A stretch of 64,000 nt of DNA from Brasenia schreberi (Eukaryota; Streptophyta; Magnoliopsida; Nymphaeales; Cabombaceae), in contig JAYKKT010000046.1 of NCBI GenBank assembly GCA_036023115.1, positions 5,713,501 through 5,777,500 of the forward strand, written 5' to 3'. The position numbers and the translations under genes are program-made. The number at the start of each line of letters is the position of its first letter. Position 1 is the stretch's first letter. The notes under the pieces were generated by a model. It was not told the DNA's origin and searched no databases. It saw only the letters and a list, made by a program, of their open reading frames with translations. Positions 24,651-36,653 of this stretch are shown here, in pieces.

Positions 24651-24835
24651 TTTTGGTTCGTAAATTAGGAGCCAAAGTTGGTTCTTAATTACATTATCGA
24701 CAGAAGCAAACAAGATGATAATAATTGCAGAAAGTAAGGACACATGACTGTCCCCGTCCAAGTAGAAACACATGGTTGTCTCCCTCTTTGCTCGACAAAC
24801 ACCGGCGTCGCCCATAAGACGCTAAGATCCCCAAT

Positions 24836-24838
<3 letters not shown>

Positions 24839-24911
<73 letters not shown>
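24839..24911. repeat. GA microsatellite upstream of the small ORF
   Basis: About 71 bases of pure (GA)n, ending 200 bases before the ATG at 25113. GA tracts are common in plant 5' flanks and leaders, so this may be the leader of that gene, but that is inference. Confidence 0.95.
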
Positions 24912-24914
<3 letters not shown>

Positions 24915-25112
24915 GCTAGCGCGCACATGAAATGCCAGATCATAGGTCAAAACGAATCAATTGGATCGTTAGTAGTAGTAATAGCAGTACGATTTCTTCT
25001 CTCACTTCCACCATCACCTTCTTCTGTTCTACTCCTTTTGCTCTCCTCACAGACGAGCCTAATCACATACTCATCACAGAGAGCAGTTCACTGTAGGTAG
25101 GTAGCTATCAGG

Positions 25113-25493
25113 ATGCTGTGTGTTTGCCGGAGAGGAAAGGAGTTGAGGAGATCAATAGAGGTGGTGGGCATGAGCCTTTCTTGCCTGCCATGCCAAACAG
25201 CCATGCCGAGAGTCAGTATCGAGGAGGAGAACGATAAGTTCATATGCTGCGGAAGGCGATGCGTCTGCGTGGAAGTGGTGGGGTGTTGGAGCCGGAGGGT
25301 GGTGCAGAGGTCGGCGGCGAAAGAGCAGCAGCAAGAGGAAGAAGAGGAAGAGAGTCAGACGATGAGTTTGGGCGGTGGGATCGTCATTGAGGATGGGCAG
25401 CCACCACCAACAGAACCAAGATTGATGCGCTGCCGAGCTGTTCGGCGTGATTGGAACCTGGACGACTTGTGCAAAGGGATCGGAGTTGCATAG
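25113..25493 (+). CDS. hypothetical 126-residue protein
   Basis: The frame begins with ATG and is open for 126 codons in sequence richer in G and C than its AT-rich surroundings. The N-terminal half is Cys-rich (CVCRR, SCLPCQ, ICCGRRCVCVEVVGC). The middle has an acidic run QQQEEEEEE, and the end is MRCRAVRRDWNLDDLCKGIG. The last block, with its RRDW, looks like a conserved tail of a small plant protein, but I cannot name a family. The frame lies between a GA tract (24839-24911) and a CT tract (25527-25564), which could mark leader and trailer. Neither a signal peptide nor membrane segments are evident. It could be an unrecognised real gene or a chance frame. Confidence 0.45.
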   Translation: MLCVCRRGKELRRSIEVVGMSLSCLPCQTAMPRVSIEEENDKFICCGRRCVCVEVVGCWSRRVVQRSAAKEQQQEEEEEESQTMSLGGGIVIEDGQPPPTEPRLMRCRAVRRDWNLDDLCKGIGVA

Positions 25494-25522
25494 TGAGGGA
25501 TGAAACAGATGAAAAGTGTCAC

Positions 25523-25526
<4 letters not shown>

Positions 25527-25567
<41 letters not shown>

Positions 25568-27225
25568 TTTCTTTCCTTTTTTTGTATATTACGCTACTAT
25601 CGTTCCTTCGATTTCCTTTCTGTTTTAATCTTCTCTACTATTTTTGTGATTTGAGAGATCGGTGGTAAGACTCTAGTAGGGAGATTTCTGTTGGTGTTCA
25701 CTGGTTGATGAATATGCATAAAGATTGAATTACACTGTGAAACCGTACGTTTGTTTTTTAAGTTCTGTTTCAATACTTTGGGAGATGAGTGATCGATGTT
25801 AGTTTGGGATTGTGGATCTTGTCAAAACTGAATTTGGTACACACCTTCACTCTCTCTCTCAAAACAAATGCGTCTAACAAAGAGGAGGTGTAAGAGGTTG
25901 ATGCCTTCAGCTGGTCGTGTTCTCGAGGATGGATAATCTATGCAGATGAACGTCATGAATAGCTGGAACAAGTTGATGAAATCAACCTCTTCTGATTGCG
26001 GAACCGCTGCCAGTTTGCAGAGTCTGGCCAAACATGTATGAGTCTCTTGATTAGCAGTAGAATTGGATGAATCGGTGGTTGTGTATAAAACAAAAGATTG
26101 GAAGGAAATGACTGTTCTTGATGTTTTAGTGAACTGTCTAACCAGGATAATGCTGTGCACTTGCATTAGAGATCAAGAAGATCATGCAGCATGAGTCGGC
26201 TCTGGTGTAAGATCGGATGCATCTGGATACTCTTCAAGACGATGAGTGTTTTGTCATTATCTCGGCAACTGCATGAGTTTCAAGAGCCTTATCTCACCCA
26301 ATCGATTAAGTTACAGATGTTTACTCCATGAAAGTTAAGAGTGGCAACGGTGAAAATTGTTTTCCATCCCCTAGGTATGCAGAGAGAGCTGCCTTAAAGC
26401 CGTGCGATGGAAAGTTGCCGTTGGCCGCTGCCTCTTCTCATGTTTGGTGCAGTCTGTCTTGCTTTAGCCACTTGCAGGAAATTGCTAAGGAGACATTGTG
26501 GCTTTCTCTGCACAAGAATTCCATTTGAAGATTGACACAATTGATAGAAACTGTTCATGCTCTACTCTGCATAAGCAACCGGATCTTCATTCGGTTTATT
26601 TACCTCTCAAGAGAGGAAGAGAAACCATCCGGCTTCCTGCAACCTCTCCCTTTCCTCTATCTTTCTCTTTTCCTAGATAGAAAGAGAAACAGTCAGAGGG
26701 CTTCTTGTGCTCAAAGGATGGTGACCACAATCCCCGTGAAAGGGTCTTCGTGCTTGCCAAGTAATTTTATGTGAGTTAAGGTAGAATGATCCATACTGCA
26801 GTCATGTGCATTGTCTTAACAAAAGGATTATGCCGGAGCTTTTGCAAGAAGGATGTTGAAAGATTGAAGAAACAAAAGAACATAAGATGGGAGGTTGAGA
26901 TGAATATGGTGTAGTCATGATAAGGTCTCTCAAGGCATTCATTAGTCACTCATCGCTAGCACTCAAAACTGGACGATGAAGTGTTTCAAATATGGCCGTC
27001 TCTTTTTTCATATGATGTTCACCATATGTATAATAGAGTTGTAATAGAGTTGTCTCGTGTAATCTGTTTGGATAGATACCCCATTTCTCTATATGGAAAA
27101 CACTCCTTGTTAAATACATGCAATCATGAACGATGATAATCCTCAACACATGTCATAAAGACTCAAAACTGGCTGCCTGACATCTTTGAGAAGGAACATA
27201 ATGCGTACACAAGGTTCCATAGATT

Positions 27226-27266
<41 letters not shown>

Positions 27267-28456
27267 GCACACACACACACACGCACACACTGCATGACAT
27301 CATGATGCATAAATAGGCTGGCTATGTTAACGTTATGCCAATGGGAGAGTCCCTCCACTTTGTAGAATGATCCCCCGCTGTACTTCAGTAACTTTCCACT
27401 GTGCTTCATGTTAATGGCATGCATGCTCTTGTAAATGCTGGAAAAAGTCGAGCATCTGTTTCCGAATTGGGTTGTTTGTTAGTTTCCTGACCTTCTGATT
27501 TCTTGATGTTCACATAGACAAGGACCTGTTTTTATAATCATCATGTGTGGCCAACCTGCATGAGACCGAGCATTACTGATGGGAATGAAGCTCCCAAAGT
27601 TCCGCCGTTTATCATCCTCTTCCTCACTGTGAATCTTGTAGATCTTTATTTGACAGTTACGACCCAAGTAGTAGTCAAAATGTCACAACTTGCCTCATTT
27701 AGCTGTCTCCAAAAGTTTTCAGAACAATTGTTCAGTACAAAAAATGGTATAAGATTCATTAATAATTTCATGATACTAAAAGGTGAAAGCTTACAATGGC
27801 TTTCAACTAATAGGAGCGCATCGCCATTGCTTCTTCCCCGCTAAGTTTTAAGTGGCCAAAAGGCCAAACCAGGATGAAGTTGGCACAAGTTTACCTTCAA
27901 TATGAGCCTCAACTAATGTTGGCATAATTTGAAGAGCATCCTCTTTAAGAGGTAAAATCCACCATGTACTGATACTTGAAGCTCACTGAGCTTAAACATA
28001 TGAAAGAAACTTTGGAAGATGATAGACGACAGAGAAAATATATGATATGAAGAAACCATTCATGAATACCTGCTGCATGTGCATTGGTTTTCTAAAAGGA
28101 TCCCTTCTCTAGCTTATAATAGTCCATTCCTGTCCAGTTAGAAAAGCAACCTCTATGTTTGGTCGCATTCTGACCATACCTGCAGATAGGATGGTTCGGA
28201 CCCCCTCGAACCGGATGTCAACCTCTGGAGTCACCATTTGATACTGTTAGACAAATTACTTCAGTGGGTTTCTTCTTGTTCTTTGCCAAAACGCCCACTG
28301 CATGAGTTGGAAGAGGAATTCCCGCTTCTTACACAGGTTTTACTGATCACGAATCTCTGCTGAGGCACCACGCATTGAAAATCCAATATTGAGAGAACAA
28401 AAATAGAGATAACAGTATTTAAAGAACGGTTTGTATTAACAAATTATCGGGTCTAA
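25527..28456. other. intergenic, no gene recognised
   Basis: It begins with a CT repeat (25527-25564) and includes a CT/CA repeat at 27230-27290. A few ATG-started frames of 60-114 codons occur on both strands (for example 25822-26166 minus), with no motif I recognise. The part from 28100 to 28456 flanks the CAMTA relic. Confidence 0.45.
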
Positions 28457-31120
28457 TTATGGTTTGCTTACAAACCAGCCGTGTCTCACAAACAAGGCGA
28501 CGATAACTACATCATCAATATCGATAGACTCTGCTTCATTCAGCAGCCTTTCAAATTCAACCTGCACATTTCAAACTTTCAATCAATTTATGGGATACAA
28601 TGTGAATTTTGGTTAAAGGCAAGGCCAAAAGGGAAATGATCGCGAATACCAGTGTGTAACTTCATGACTGTTACTACTAAAAATTATTTCTGCGCAAGAG
28701 GCAGATCGTATAGCATATTCATAAGCTAGCCAATTGCGCTACCCAGGTTGCTGCCGATAGATTGCAGAATCAGAAAACATATGGAATAGTATGACGGGCT
28801 TATTTATATCATAAGTACTATTTTGCGCAACTCAAAAGAATACTTCACAATATTTTGATTATCAACCAGAGTGCAAGCGGAGGTGCGCATCTGAGCATGA
28901 ACGGTCGTTTCCAAACAGCATTTCTTATGCCCAAGCTTTACATCCATCCGTTTCAGTATCTAGTTGAACAAATTTTATCGCTAAAATTCTGGAATATGGC
29001 CAAAACTTCTCTGGAATATATTTTTAAGCCCGATGTGTTATTCACACACACACACACACACAGAGTTGAACAAATTCTATCACTCAAACTCTGGAATGCA
29101 GCAAAAACTTCTCTGGAAGATATTTTGTAAGTCTGATGAGCTTGCTATTCACGCACACACAGGTGGGTGTGGGTGTGTGCCGGAGAGGGAGCCTGAGGTC
29201 AGGCATCTCATCAGGCCCTTTCGGATGAATTGCCTTTTCATGTTGTTAGATTGATCTAAACCTATAAATTAGTGTTAGTACAAAGATTATAACATGAAGA
29301 CTTGAAACATCATGGACTTCAAGCATAGAACTATAATATGTAGTATCTCTGTTGACAGGAATATATGCAAGTGTGCATGTTCTGTAAACAAAATTTAAAG
29401 ATTTTACTTTGCTCTCTTCAAACTCCGTGACAACTTTCAGCAGCCTTCGGTATTGATCTCGAGCTTCAGGGTACTGTACCATGGACTTCACTCGTGCAAG
29501 AGTTTTGTCCAACCTTGCTTCTGTTTATCGTCTACCTTCTCTTAGAAAATCATCGTCACTTTTTGAGATATCACATTGAATTGCAGGGCCATCAATCAAG
29601 CCATATGATCGGAAGCCACGCAAACCAATTCCCTTACGCCTCCATCTCAGAATAGCTTTCTCAACAATACCCACAGTCCGTACAATCTTTCTCAAATGTT
29701 TCCTTACCTGGTGACCTCTTACATGGGCCTACAAATTACAGAGTTAAGACTGTGAATCGTTTTCTTAACCATATGCAGCTTTTCACTTAAAGGAAAACTT
29801 TCAAAACTTGCATGAGAAAATCCCCTGGAGGGCACTTAGAACAGTTGTTCAATAATTCCAATATAGGCAAAAGTAAGTCATCCTTAATGAATATTATCAT
29901 GAAATCAGCAATATCCTAAATGTCGTAATCCTGAATTCCAAGCGAACAAAAAACTCAAAGTTGTAAGTATTCATACAAGCACTTTGGCGTTCGGCCAAAG
30001 TTGGTCAAAACTTGGCCATGCATGTTGTTCAACAGTAGTAAAATTTGAATTCTCAATGCTTACGTAAACTTCAAGGCAAGTGTTATGGATAAGAAAAGAA
30101 ACTTCTAAAACCAGCATTTCATTAATGAGAAGTTTTTTTCCCTTCACTCCGAAAAGAAAAGCTTTCCCTTTAAAAAAGGCTTTCAAACTTAGCCACTTGA
30201 ATCATAAGGATACTGGATATAATCATTTAATAAGATCAAAATGGGCTTATGCATGACTTCGGATCCTTTAGGCAAGCTAAGCACAACATCGGATCACCTT
30301 TGTGTGTTATAGGCTTAAGCTTTTAGTATTGGAAACAAAAAACTGAATCAATTCTAACACCATCAAGGAGGCTAAAGGTTAGGTCGGATGGTGCTATGCC
30401 AGAGAATAGTGCACAATCAATGTATAGATCATCAAATGTTCTGCGGTGTATGGACATTCATTGTATCATATTTATAGTTCCAAATCCAAACTCCACAATT
30501 AGGAAGCTAAAAGCTACATCCAGTGAGAAGCTATCTAAAACCAAATTTCAACTAAAGGAAACAATTCTTAAAAGTGTTATGAAGTTAATTTCGTTCTAAG
30601 ATGCATATGTTCAGAAATCAGCAAAACTGAAAAATAAGCATGCCTGAATTTTAACAATGCGCTGACGAATTATGAAAATTCTTTTCCCCCCTTCCAACCC
30701 CGGAACTTCTTCTGTGTCTTTATAGCAGCAAAAATGTACAGGCTCATCATGATGCCCTATTCTTTGTGTCTTTGGATCAGTCAGTGCTCCTGGAGCTCCA
30801 CCCATGGTCACCAATGCAACAACAGTTTGTTCTCTGAGAAATTGATACGTTTAGAGAGCAGAAGGGCATTTCTGAGACAATAATCAAATAAATACTGGGA
30901 ACTACGTTGCAGTGTGCTATACAAATAAAATAAGGAACGTTCAACTACCTGCCACAAAATGCTGCCCAGTGAAGCGCTGTCCAACCATGAAGATCACGGA
31001 AATTTACGTTGACACCTGCAGCTAACATTGGTGCAATTGCCCAATCATAACCACGTGTACATGCTAAATGCAGCACGCCTTGTCCTTCCTTATCTAAAAC
31101 ATTTGGACCCTTTTCCATCT
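28457..31120 (-). pseudogene. CAMTA calmodulin-binding transcription activator, 3' part
   Basis: CAMTAs are nuclear calcium/calmodulin-regulated transcription factors. On the minus strand, exon 30949-31120 encodes ankyrin-repeat sequence ([36 protein letters not shown]). Exon 30644-30833 has ALVTMGGAPGALTDP, then a first IQ region in which KTQKKFRGWKGG and IIRQRIVKIQ lie in different frames, so one base is lost. Its donor is GC instead of GT. Exon 29408-29728 gives AHVRGHQVRKHLRKIV, ILRWRRKGIGLRGF and LARVKSMVQYPEARDQYRRL, but has an in-frame TAA at 29525-29527 where the family has Gln. A last exon (28457-28561) ends ESIDIDDVVIV plus a short tail. The CG-1 DNA-binding and TIG domains are absent. 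Upstream the sequence breaks abruptly into the response-regulator relic at about 31150. Confidence 0.88.
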
Positions 31121-31150
31121 TCATTTGCTTTTACGAGAAGCCAATCAAGT

Positions 31151-32258
31151 GGATAAGCGATGTGCATATGCCTCACCGTGGTCATAAGCGATGTGCATAT
31201 GCCTCACATAATGGTTTTAAACTCCTTCAACTTGTTGGATTGGAAATGGGTCTACCTGTAATTGGCAAGTTATATCAGCATTCACTATTTCTTTTGTTTG
31301 TAGTTGGTTTTCCCTTTCCTAACTCGGCAATGCACTTAGTGATTTCGGCTGATGGGAGAACCAGTACGCTCATGAGAAGCGTCAAGCATGGAGCTTGTGA
31401 CTATTTTATCAAACCCGTGCGCATGGAAGAACTCAAGAATATCTGGCAGCATGTTATCAGAAAGAAGCATAACAGAGAACATGAGCAATCAGGCAGTACG
31501 GAGGACAATGAGAGGCATAAGCGAGTGGACGAAAAGGTGGAAATCCCATCATCTGTTATCGAGTTCTCAGATAGCAGCCAGAAAGACCACAAAAAGAAGA
31601 AGGAAGCCAAAGATGAAGATGATAATGAACAAGCAAATGAAGATCCTGCCACATCCAGGAAGCCTCGTGTGGTCGGTAGAGTTGCATCGGCAATTTGTTA
31701 ATGCAGTTGATCAGCTGGAGATTGACAGTATGACACTCGTACTCTATCTCTTGGTCTCTACAGTATACAAATTTCAGTGTCCTCTCTTCCAAGATCTCTG
31801 ATTTTTGGTTCTTACTGAGAAAATGAATTTAAAACAGTTGGAGTAACTGGTTATATGATTAATTTGCTGTTTCTGTTCATTCGCGCAGAGGCTGTTCCTA
31901 AGAGAATCCTAGAATTGATGAATGTTCCAGGTCTAACAAGGAAAAATGTTGCAAGCCACTTGAATGGTTCACCATCATACTAAATTGTACTATGTTATCT
32001 TCTTCCATTTCATGGGTTTGCGCCTTGGCTAAATGTTGGGACTATAAATCTCAAACTATGTGCTTTTATTTTCTCCTGTGCCTTGGCATACAATATAATT
32101 TTTTCATCATGTAATATGTATTATCGAGTAGGTTTATCCTGTTAGTTAGGAATTAGCTTAGAGGTGGAGATGGCCGGGGAAAATGCCCCCGCCCCCCCCC
32201 CCCCCCCCCCACATATATATATATAGAGTTTTTCGAGTATGTATGTATATTTTCTTAT

Positions 32259-32342
<84 letters not shown>

Positions 32343-34760
32343 TATATATATATACAGTTTTTTATTACATGTATGTGTATATTTATATGTAGTACATATG
32401 TACATATATAGTTTTTTTTATTACATGTGTCTTGTTGAATCCTGAAATGCTGTAATTGGATTTGGATTTCAAGCAGATCAAGTCTTATAGACCCGATCTA
32501 ATATCCAACAGGCCTGTGGCCCCCATGGGCTAGCTCGGCCCGTCCCCTGTTGCCCCCCCAGGGCCATTTGGCCCTACAACTTTTCATGTTCGACACCTCT
32601 ACTTTGAGGTCTGAATTGAGTTCTTTCCTAAAATCTTATTGAAAAATTTCATTGTTCTCTTCACCTTCCTAAGGGACTTGTTCATCACAAATTAACTTTG
32701 GCACTTAGCGCATGCACTTTTAGTTGATAAAACTACTACATGGGAAAGGTTGTTATGTTGTAGTTTTGGCACCATCTTTTTTTCTAACTTCTGACCTCAT
32801 TAGAAGACACTCTATTAAGAACTTCCAAGCTCAGTTTGTTCTCCACAGCAGAAGTTGTGGTTGCTTTCTGCACCGTTTAATGATGCCTTAGATTGTCCAA
32901 TCTAAACATTTATTTGGTCCTGTTAGCTTTACTTCTCTGTCTAACTTTGGTACTTCAAAAGGTCCAAAGCAGTTTCTATTGAGGGCTCTGGTCCTTATGT
33001 TTAAATTAGTACATGGTACACCATGAAATTCTATGACATGTCAGATGTTTATGTGTGTGTGTTTGTATCTATACGTATGTATTAAATATAAGAGAGAAGT
33101 GAAGAACACATTGTAGACAGGAAATATGCCCAAACCCTCAAGGGGTATGCGGCACCAACAGGATCTCCAAGGACCAGGGACAGAATACCTGCGGTATCCA
33201 TGTCATGCCACAGGAACTCAGTCTGTTTGAAGCTAAGTTTGGTGTAAAATCAGGGGTGAAGTTGGTTTCTCCACAATCCATACATATGATTCATTTGTTA
33301 ATGTTTTGATGGAGTTTTTGGTGGATATGCATTATCTCCTGTGTTTCCTTACGGGCATAATCCTGCTAAACCGTTGATTTATAAACTACAGTATATGGAA
33401 ACGCTGTCTACTTGGTACTAATTAGAAATAATGTCAATTAAGCAACAGATGAATGCTTATACTAATCAACATGGATGGAATGAATGTTTCCAGTTGACAG
33501 ACACTGGTCTTCTTGATTTTCTGAAGTTCAGAATTTATTTGAAAAGGGTTAATCGTATCTCTCAGAACGCTCACAACCGAGAAGCATTTTGTGGCTCCTT
33601 TGGTGGACCTATGGAACTAAAGGGGAGACCTACTCCGATGCCAAATTTCATCAATATGCAAGCATTGGCAGCATCTGGCGAGATTGCCCAACAGCCTTTT
33701 GGTGCATTGCACGCTGAGTTACTTGGTTGCCATTCTAGCAGCTTGGTCATGCCACCTATGGACGAGTCTACTCTCGTACAAGCAGCAGTTAATGGATCCC
33801 AGGGCAGACCTATGGAGAGCGCTGCAAACTTTCAACCTCTGATCAAATCCCAATTTCACCTACCAAAGCAGTTTGCACAAACCAATGTATTGATCAATGA
33901 TAATCCATCCTCATGGCAACACCCCTTTGGAGAAGCAGTCCCCTCTAACGGTATTGGAGGTTTAAATTGTCATGTAGATAACATTCTAGAGAAGCTACAT
34001 CAGCAGCAAGCACCCGTACAGTTGGATTCAGCGCATGCACTCAATACACAGCCTTTTCTCGGTTCTACTTCTTCTGGTAGTTTTCTGGGTAGGAGCAACT
34101 TCGAGTCTTCCTTCAGCAACCACAACTCAGGCATCTCAAGTTTCAATTGTAATTCGGTTGTTGACTACAACATGCTTTCTTCTCCAGGTGTTGGCATGAG
34201 AAAAATATCAGATCATGATTTGAGGAGTGTTGGTTTAGTCGGCCGTTATTCCCTTCCGATTTCAGAGTCCCTTGCTGCATCTTGCTCTATACCTTTCAGG
34301 AGCACGACAGGTTTACAAAGCTGGCCAGTTCATAACTCGATACAAGATAGTATTGGCTCTAATCCTGGTATCCAGCTGGTAGCTGACATTGTACCAAATG
34401 CTTGTGAGATTTCATATGGCCTCCAAGATGGCGTTTTGTCGAACCAAGGGATTCATACAAGCACGACGGTTGTTAACCCCAGCATCCTGAGAACACCAAG
34501 CTTTGCAAATGAAGGGTATCAAGCTGTCGATTGCCTCGGCAATGAACATGTGATGAAGGAAGTCGTAAATTTGGATTTCAGGGGCAATGCGAATGTTGGC
34601 ATGCCTGTTTTACAACAGCACTTCTCTTCAAACGATCTGATGAATGTTTTCTCACAACAGCAATTCTGTACCTATTTGGCATGCCTGTTTTGCAACATCA
34701 CTTCTCTTCAAACGATCTGATGAATGTTTTCTCACAACAGCAATTCTGTACCTATTTGGC
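31151..34760 (+). pseudogene. type-B response regulator, decayed second copy
   Basis: It is a paralogue of the intact minus-strand gene at 59261-63438. It lacks exon 1 and most of exon 2, beginning in the DVHMPH region, which is disrupted by a 24-bp duplication. It continues [14 protein letters not shown], and exon 3 (about 31348-31714) gives [19 protein letters not shown] and [18 protein letters not shown] 5-base deletion near 31668 breaks the frame in the GARP domain (KPRVV, then off-frame). Exon 4 (about 31889-31965) has lost its donor: TTGAATGGTT replaces TTGCAGGTT. Exon 5 (33522 onward) stays open for nearly 400 codons from [20 protein letters not shown]. Its end is partly duplicated at 34676-34760. 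The introns also match the other copy, including the TA-rich tract. Some residues lost from the intact gene survive here (TEDNE, and a 17-residue block after 33820). Confidence 0.9.
32192..32400. repeat. C run and TA/CA microsatellite
   Basis: A run of about 19 C residues is followed by (TA)n with CACA units. It lies in the intron of the regulator relic, at the same place as the tract at 61481-61792 in the intact gene, but expanded differently. Confidence 0.95.
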
Positions 34761-35271
34761 ATGCCAACATTCGCATTGCCCCTGAAATCCAAATAGGTAC
34801 AGAATTGCTGTTGTGAGAAAACATTCATCAGATCGTTTGAAGAGAAGTGCTGTTGCAAAACAGGCATGCCAACATTCGCACTGCCCCTGAAATCCAAATT
34901 TACGACTTCCTTCATCACATGTTCATTACCGAGGCAACTGACACCTTGGTCCCCTTCATTTGCAAAGCTTGATGTTCTCAGGACGCTGGGTTAACAACCG
35001 TCATGCTTGTATGAATCCCTTGGTTCGACAAAACGCCATCTTGGAGGCCATATGAAATCGCACAATCATTTGGTACAATGTCAGCGACCAGCTGGATACC
35101 AGGATTAGAGCCAATAATATCTTGTATCGAATTATGAACTGGCCAGCTTTGAAGGCCTGTCGTGCTCTCGCAAGGTATAGAGCAAGAAGCTGCAAGGGAC
35201 TCTGAAATCGGAAGGGAATAACCGCCGACTAAACCAACACTCCTCAAATCATGATCTGATATTTTTCTCAT
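34761..35271 (-). pseudogene. inverted piece of the response-regulator last exon
   Basis: On the minus strand this repeats the end of the exon just read on the plus strand: [20 protein letters not shown], then [15 protein letters not shown] and NPGIQLVADIVPN, down to LMNVFSQQQFCTYL. With the plus-strand copy it forms a long imperfect palindrome centred near 34770 (caattctgtacctatttgg faces its complement). Its upstream end joins directly to MS1/MMD1-like sequence at 35271/35272. Confidence 0.88.
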
Positions 35272-36653
35272 GTTCTGGTTCCTTTTAGCCGACTGCTCCA
35301 TCCGAATAGCTTTGAAAGGCTCAGCTGAGTCGGCCTGGCGAATCGGGAGGTGGGATCTGAGCTCCATCATAAACTGGAGCAGATCCCTCATGGTTACCAT
35401 CTTGGACACGTTGAGGCCCTGGTACGACCGAACAATACGCCGGATCGTCTCGGCATTGCCGGCCGACAGGAAGTCGTCAAGGACGGTGGCGATCGGGAAG
35501 CCACTGAGGAATTTTACCGCCGTCTCGTATGTGGTCGCCGTCACCCCGAAATTGCCACGACCGCATTCACACCCCCATCGACCGAACCATGGCCTCCGTA
35601 GGCCACGCTCCATGTTCCGCATCTTAGTGACGTCCTCTACGGTCACCTCCCTGTCCGAAGAAGAAGATTAGTGCACGGCGAATTCGCCGAAATTCACCAT
35701 CGTTCTAAATACGAGGCGATCAGTTACCTGGTACGGAGGAGGCTGCAGATTCAGTCCCAGAGCTCCATGATTTCGGTGCCAGTGACGTATTTGGAGCCGT
35801 TCTCGCGGCCATTGATACAGATAAGGTGGCCGAATCCATTGCAGTGGATCACCCCGTGTAGAAGGTAGTCGATCCGGTTTAATCGCGTCCACTCCGGCGA
35901 TATGGCTGAGAGCAGCTTACCCGATGAATCCGAAGCCGGAATTATGAAATGGTACCGGCGTTTTGATACAAAGTGGTGGCTCCACCTTGAAATCGACGGA
36001 GTGATCAACAAACTTGAAAATTACGAGAACCTATACCACAAAAAATCTGAACATTCTTGCATTACGTCACTCTACGACGATCGGAGAGAAATCTCGATAA
36101 CAAGAACGTAATTCATACATAATACTAAAGAAACAATCGGAACAACGAAGGTGGTAAATAATCTCGATCGTAAATGACTTTTCTATCTTACATTGATCCC
36201 CAACTATATGAATCTTTCATGAAATTTCACCAAGAAACTAAAAGCCATCAAAGAGAGTAATCAATTATAGGATTAGACAAGGAATGAACGTCTCACCGAT
36301 GCACCTGCAGTAATCGCAGTAAGGCCTAACCGAGTGCTGAGAGACTCTTTCTACGACAAAGAAGAGCGAGATGGCGACTTCGGAACTCTCCTCGACCAAA
36401 GCGATCCTCCAGGTGGTCATTCCCTCCGGGGATGAATACTCGGGCTGGGTGCATTCTTGGAGGAACCGCCGTCTCGAAAGGCGCCGAAGAGTTCGAGCGG
36501 GCAGCCGGGATCGGCGAAGTTGTGGAAGCCGTAATATCCTAGTGCCCGACGCTTGCTCATCTTCTTCAACAACTCTTCTCTTCTTGTTCCTGGGAGTCCA
36601 TTGACGTTGATGGCTGAACCATGACGCAGCCCCGCTTCCCCTTCAAAATTCAT
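35272..36653 (-). pseudogene. MS1/MMD1-like PHD-finger gene, 5' part
   Basis: This family (MALE STERILITY 1, MALE MEIOCYTE DEATH 1, PTC1) comprises nuclear regulators of pollen and tapetum development. The first exon starts at ATG 36653 and gives KRRALGYYGFHNFADPGCP, then LELFGAFRD. The next segment gives RRYHFIIPASD, NRIDYLLHGVIHCNGFGHL and GSKYVTGTEIMELWD. The Arg that follows LWD in the family is replaced by TGA (35751-35753), then ICSLLRTR. The last exon (to 35272) gives VTVEDVTKMRNME, WFGRWG, GNFGVTATTYETAVKFLSGF and LLQFMMELRSHLP, with about ten residues missing before WFGRWG. The PHD finger, which lies at the C-terminus in this family, is absent. The frame instead runs straight into the inverted response-regulator piece. 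Confidence 0.82.

Larger units (their letters stand above)
20640..24838. other. intergenic repeats
   Basis: No gene is recognised. GGTTCC-rich sequence fills 20735-21060 and 21310-21545, with two ACCGTAGGCTAC words near 21226-21252. A minus-strand SINE lies at 22066-22172, a LINE 3' end at 22720-22780, a CT/TA microsatellite at 23539-23613 and an inverted repeat with a TA core at 24479-24650. AT-rich unique-looking DNA fills the rest. Confidence 0.5.
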
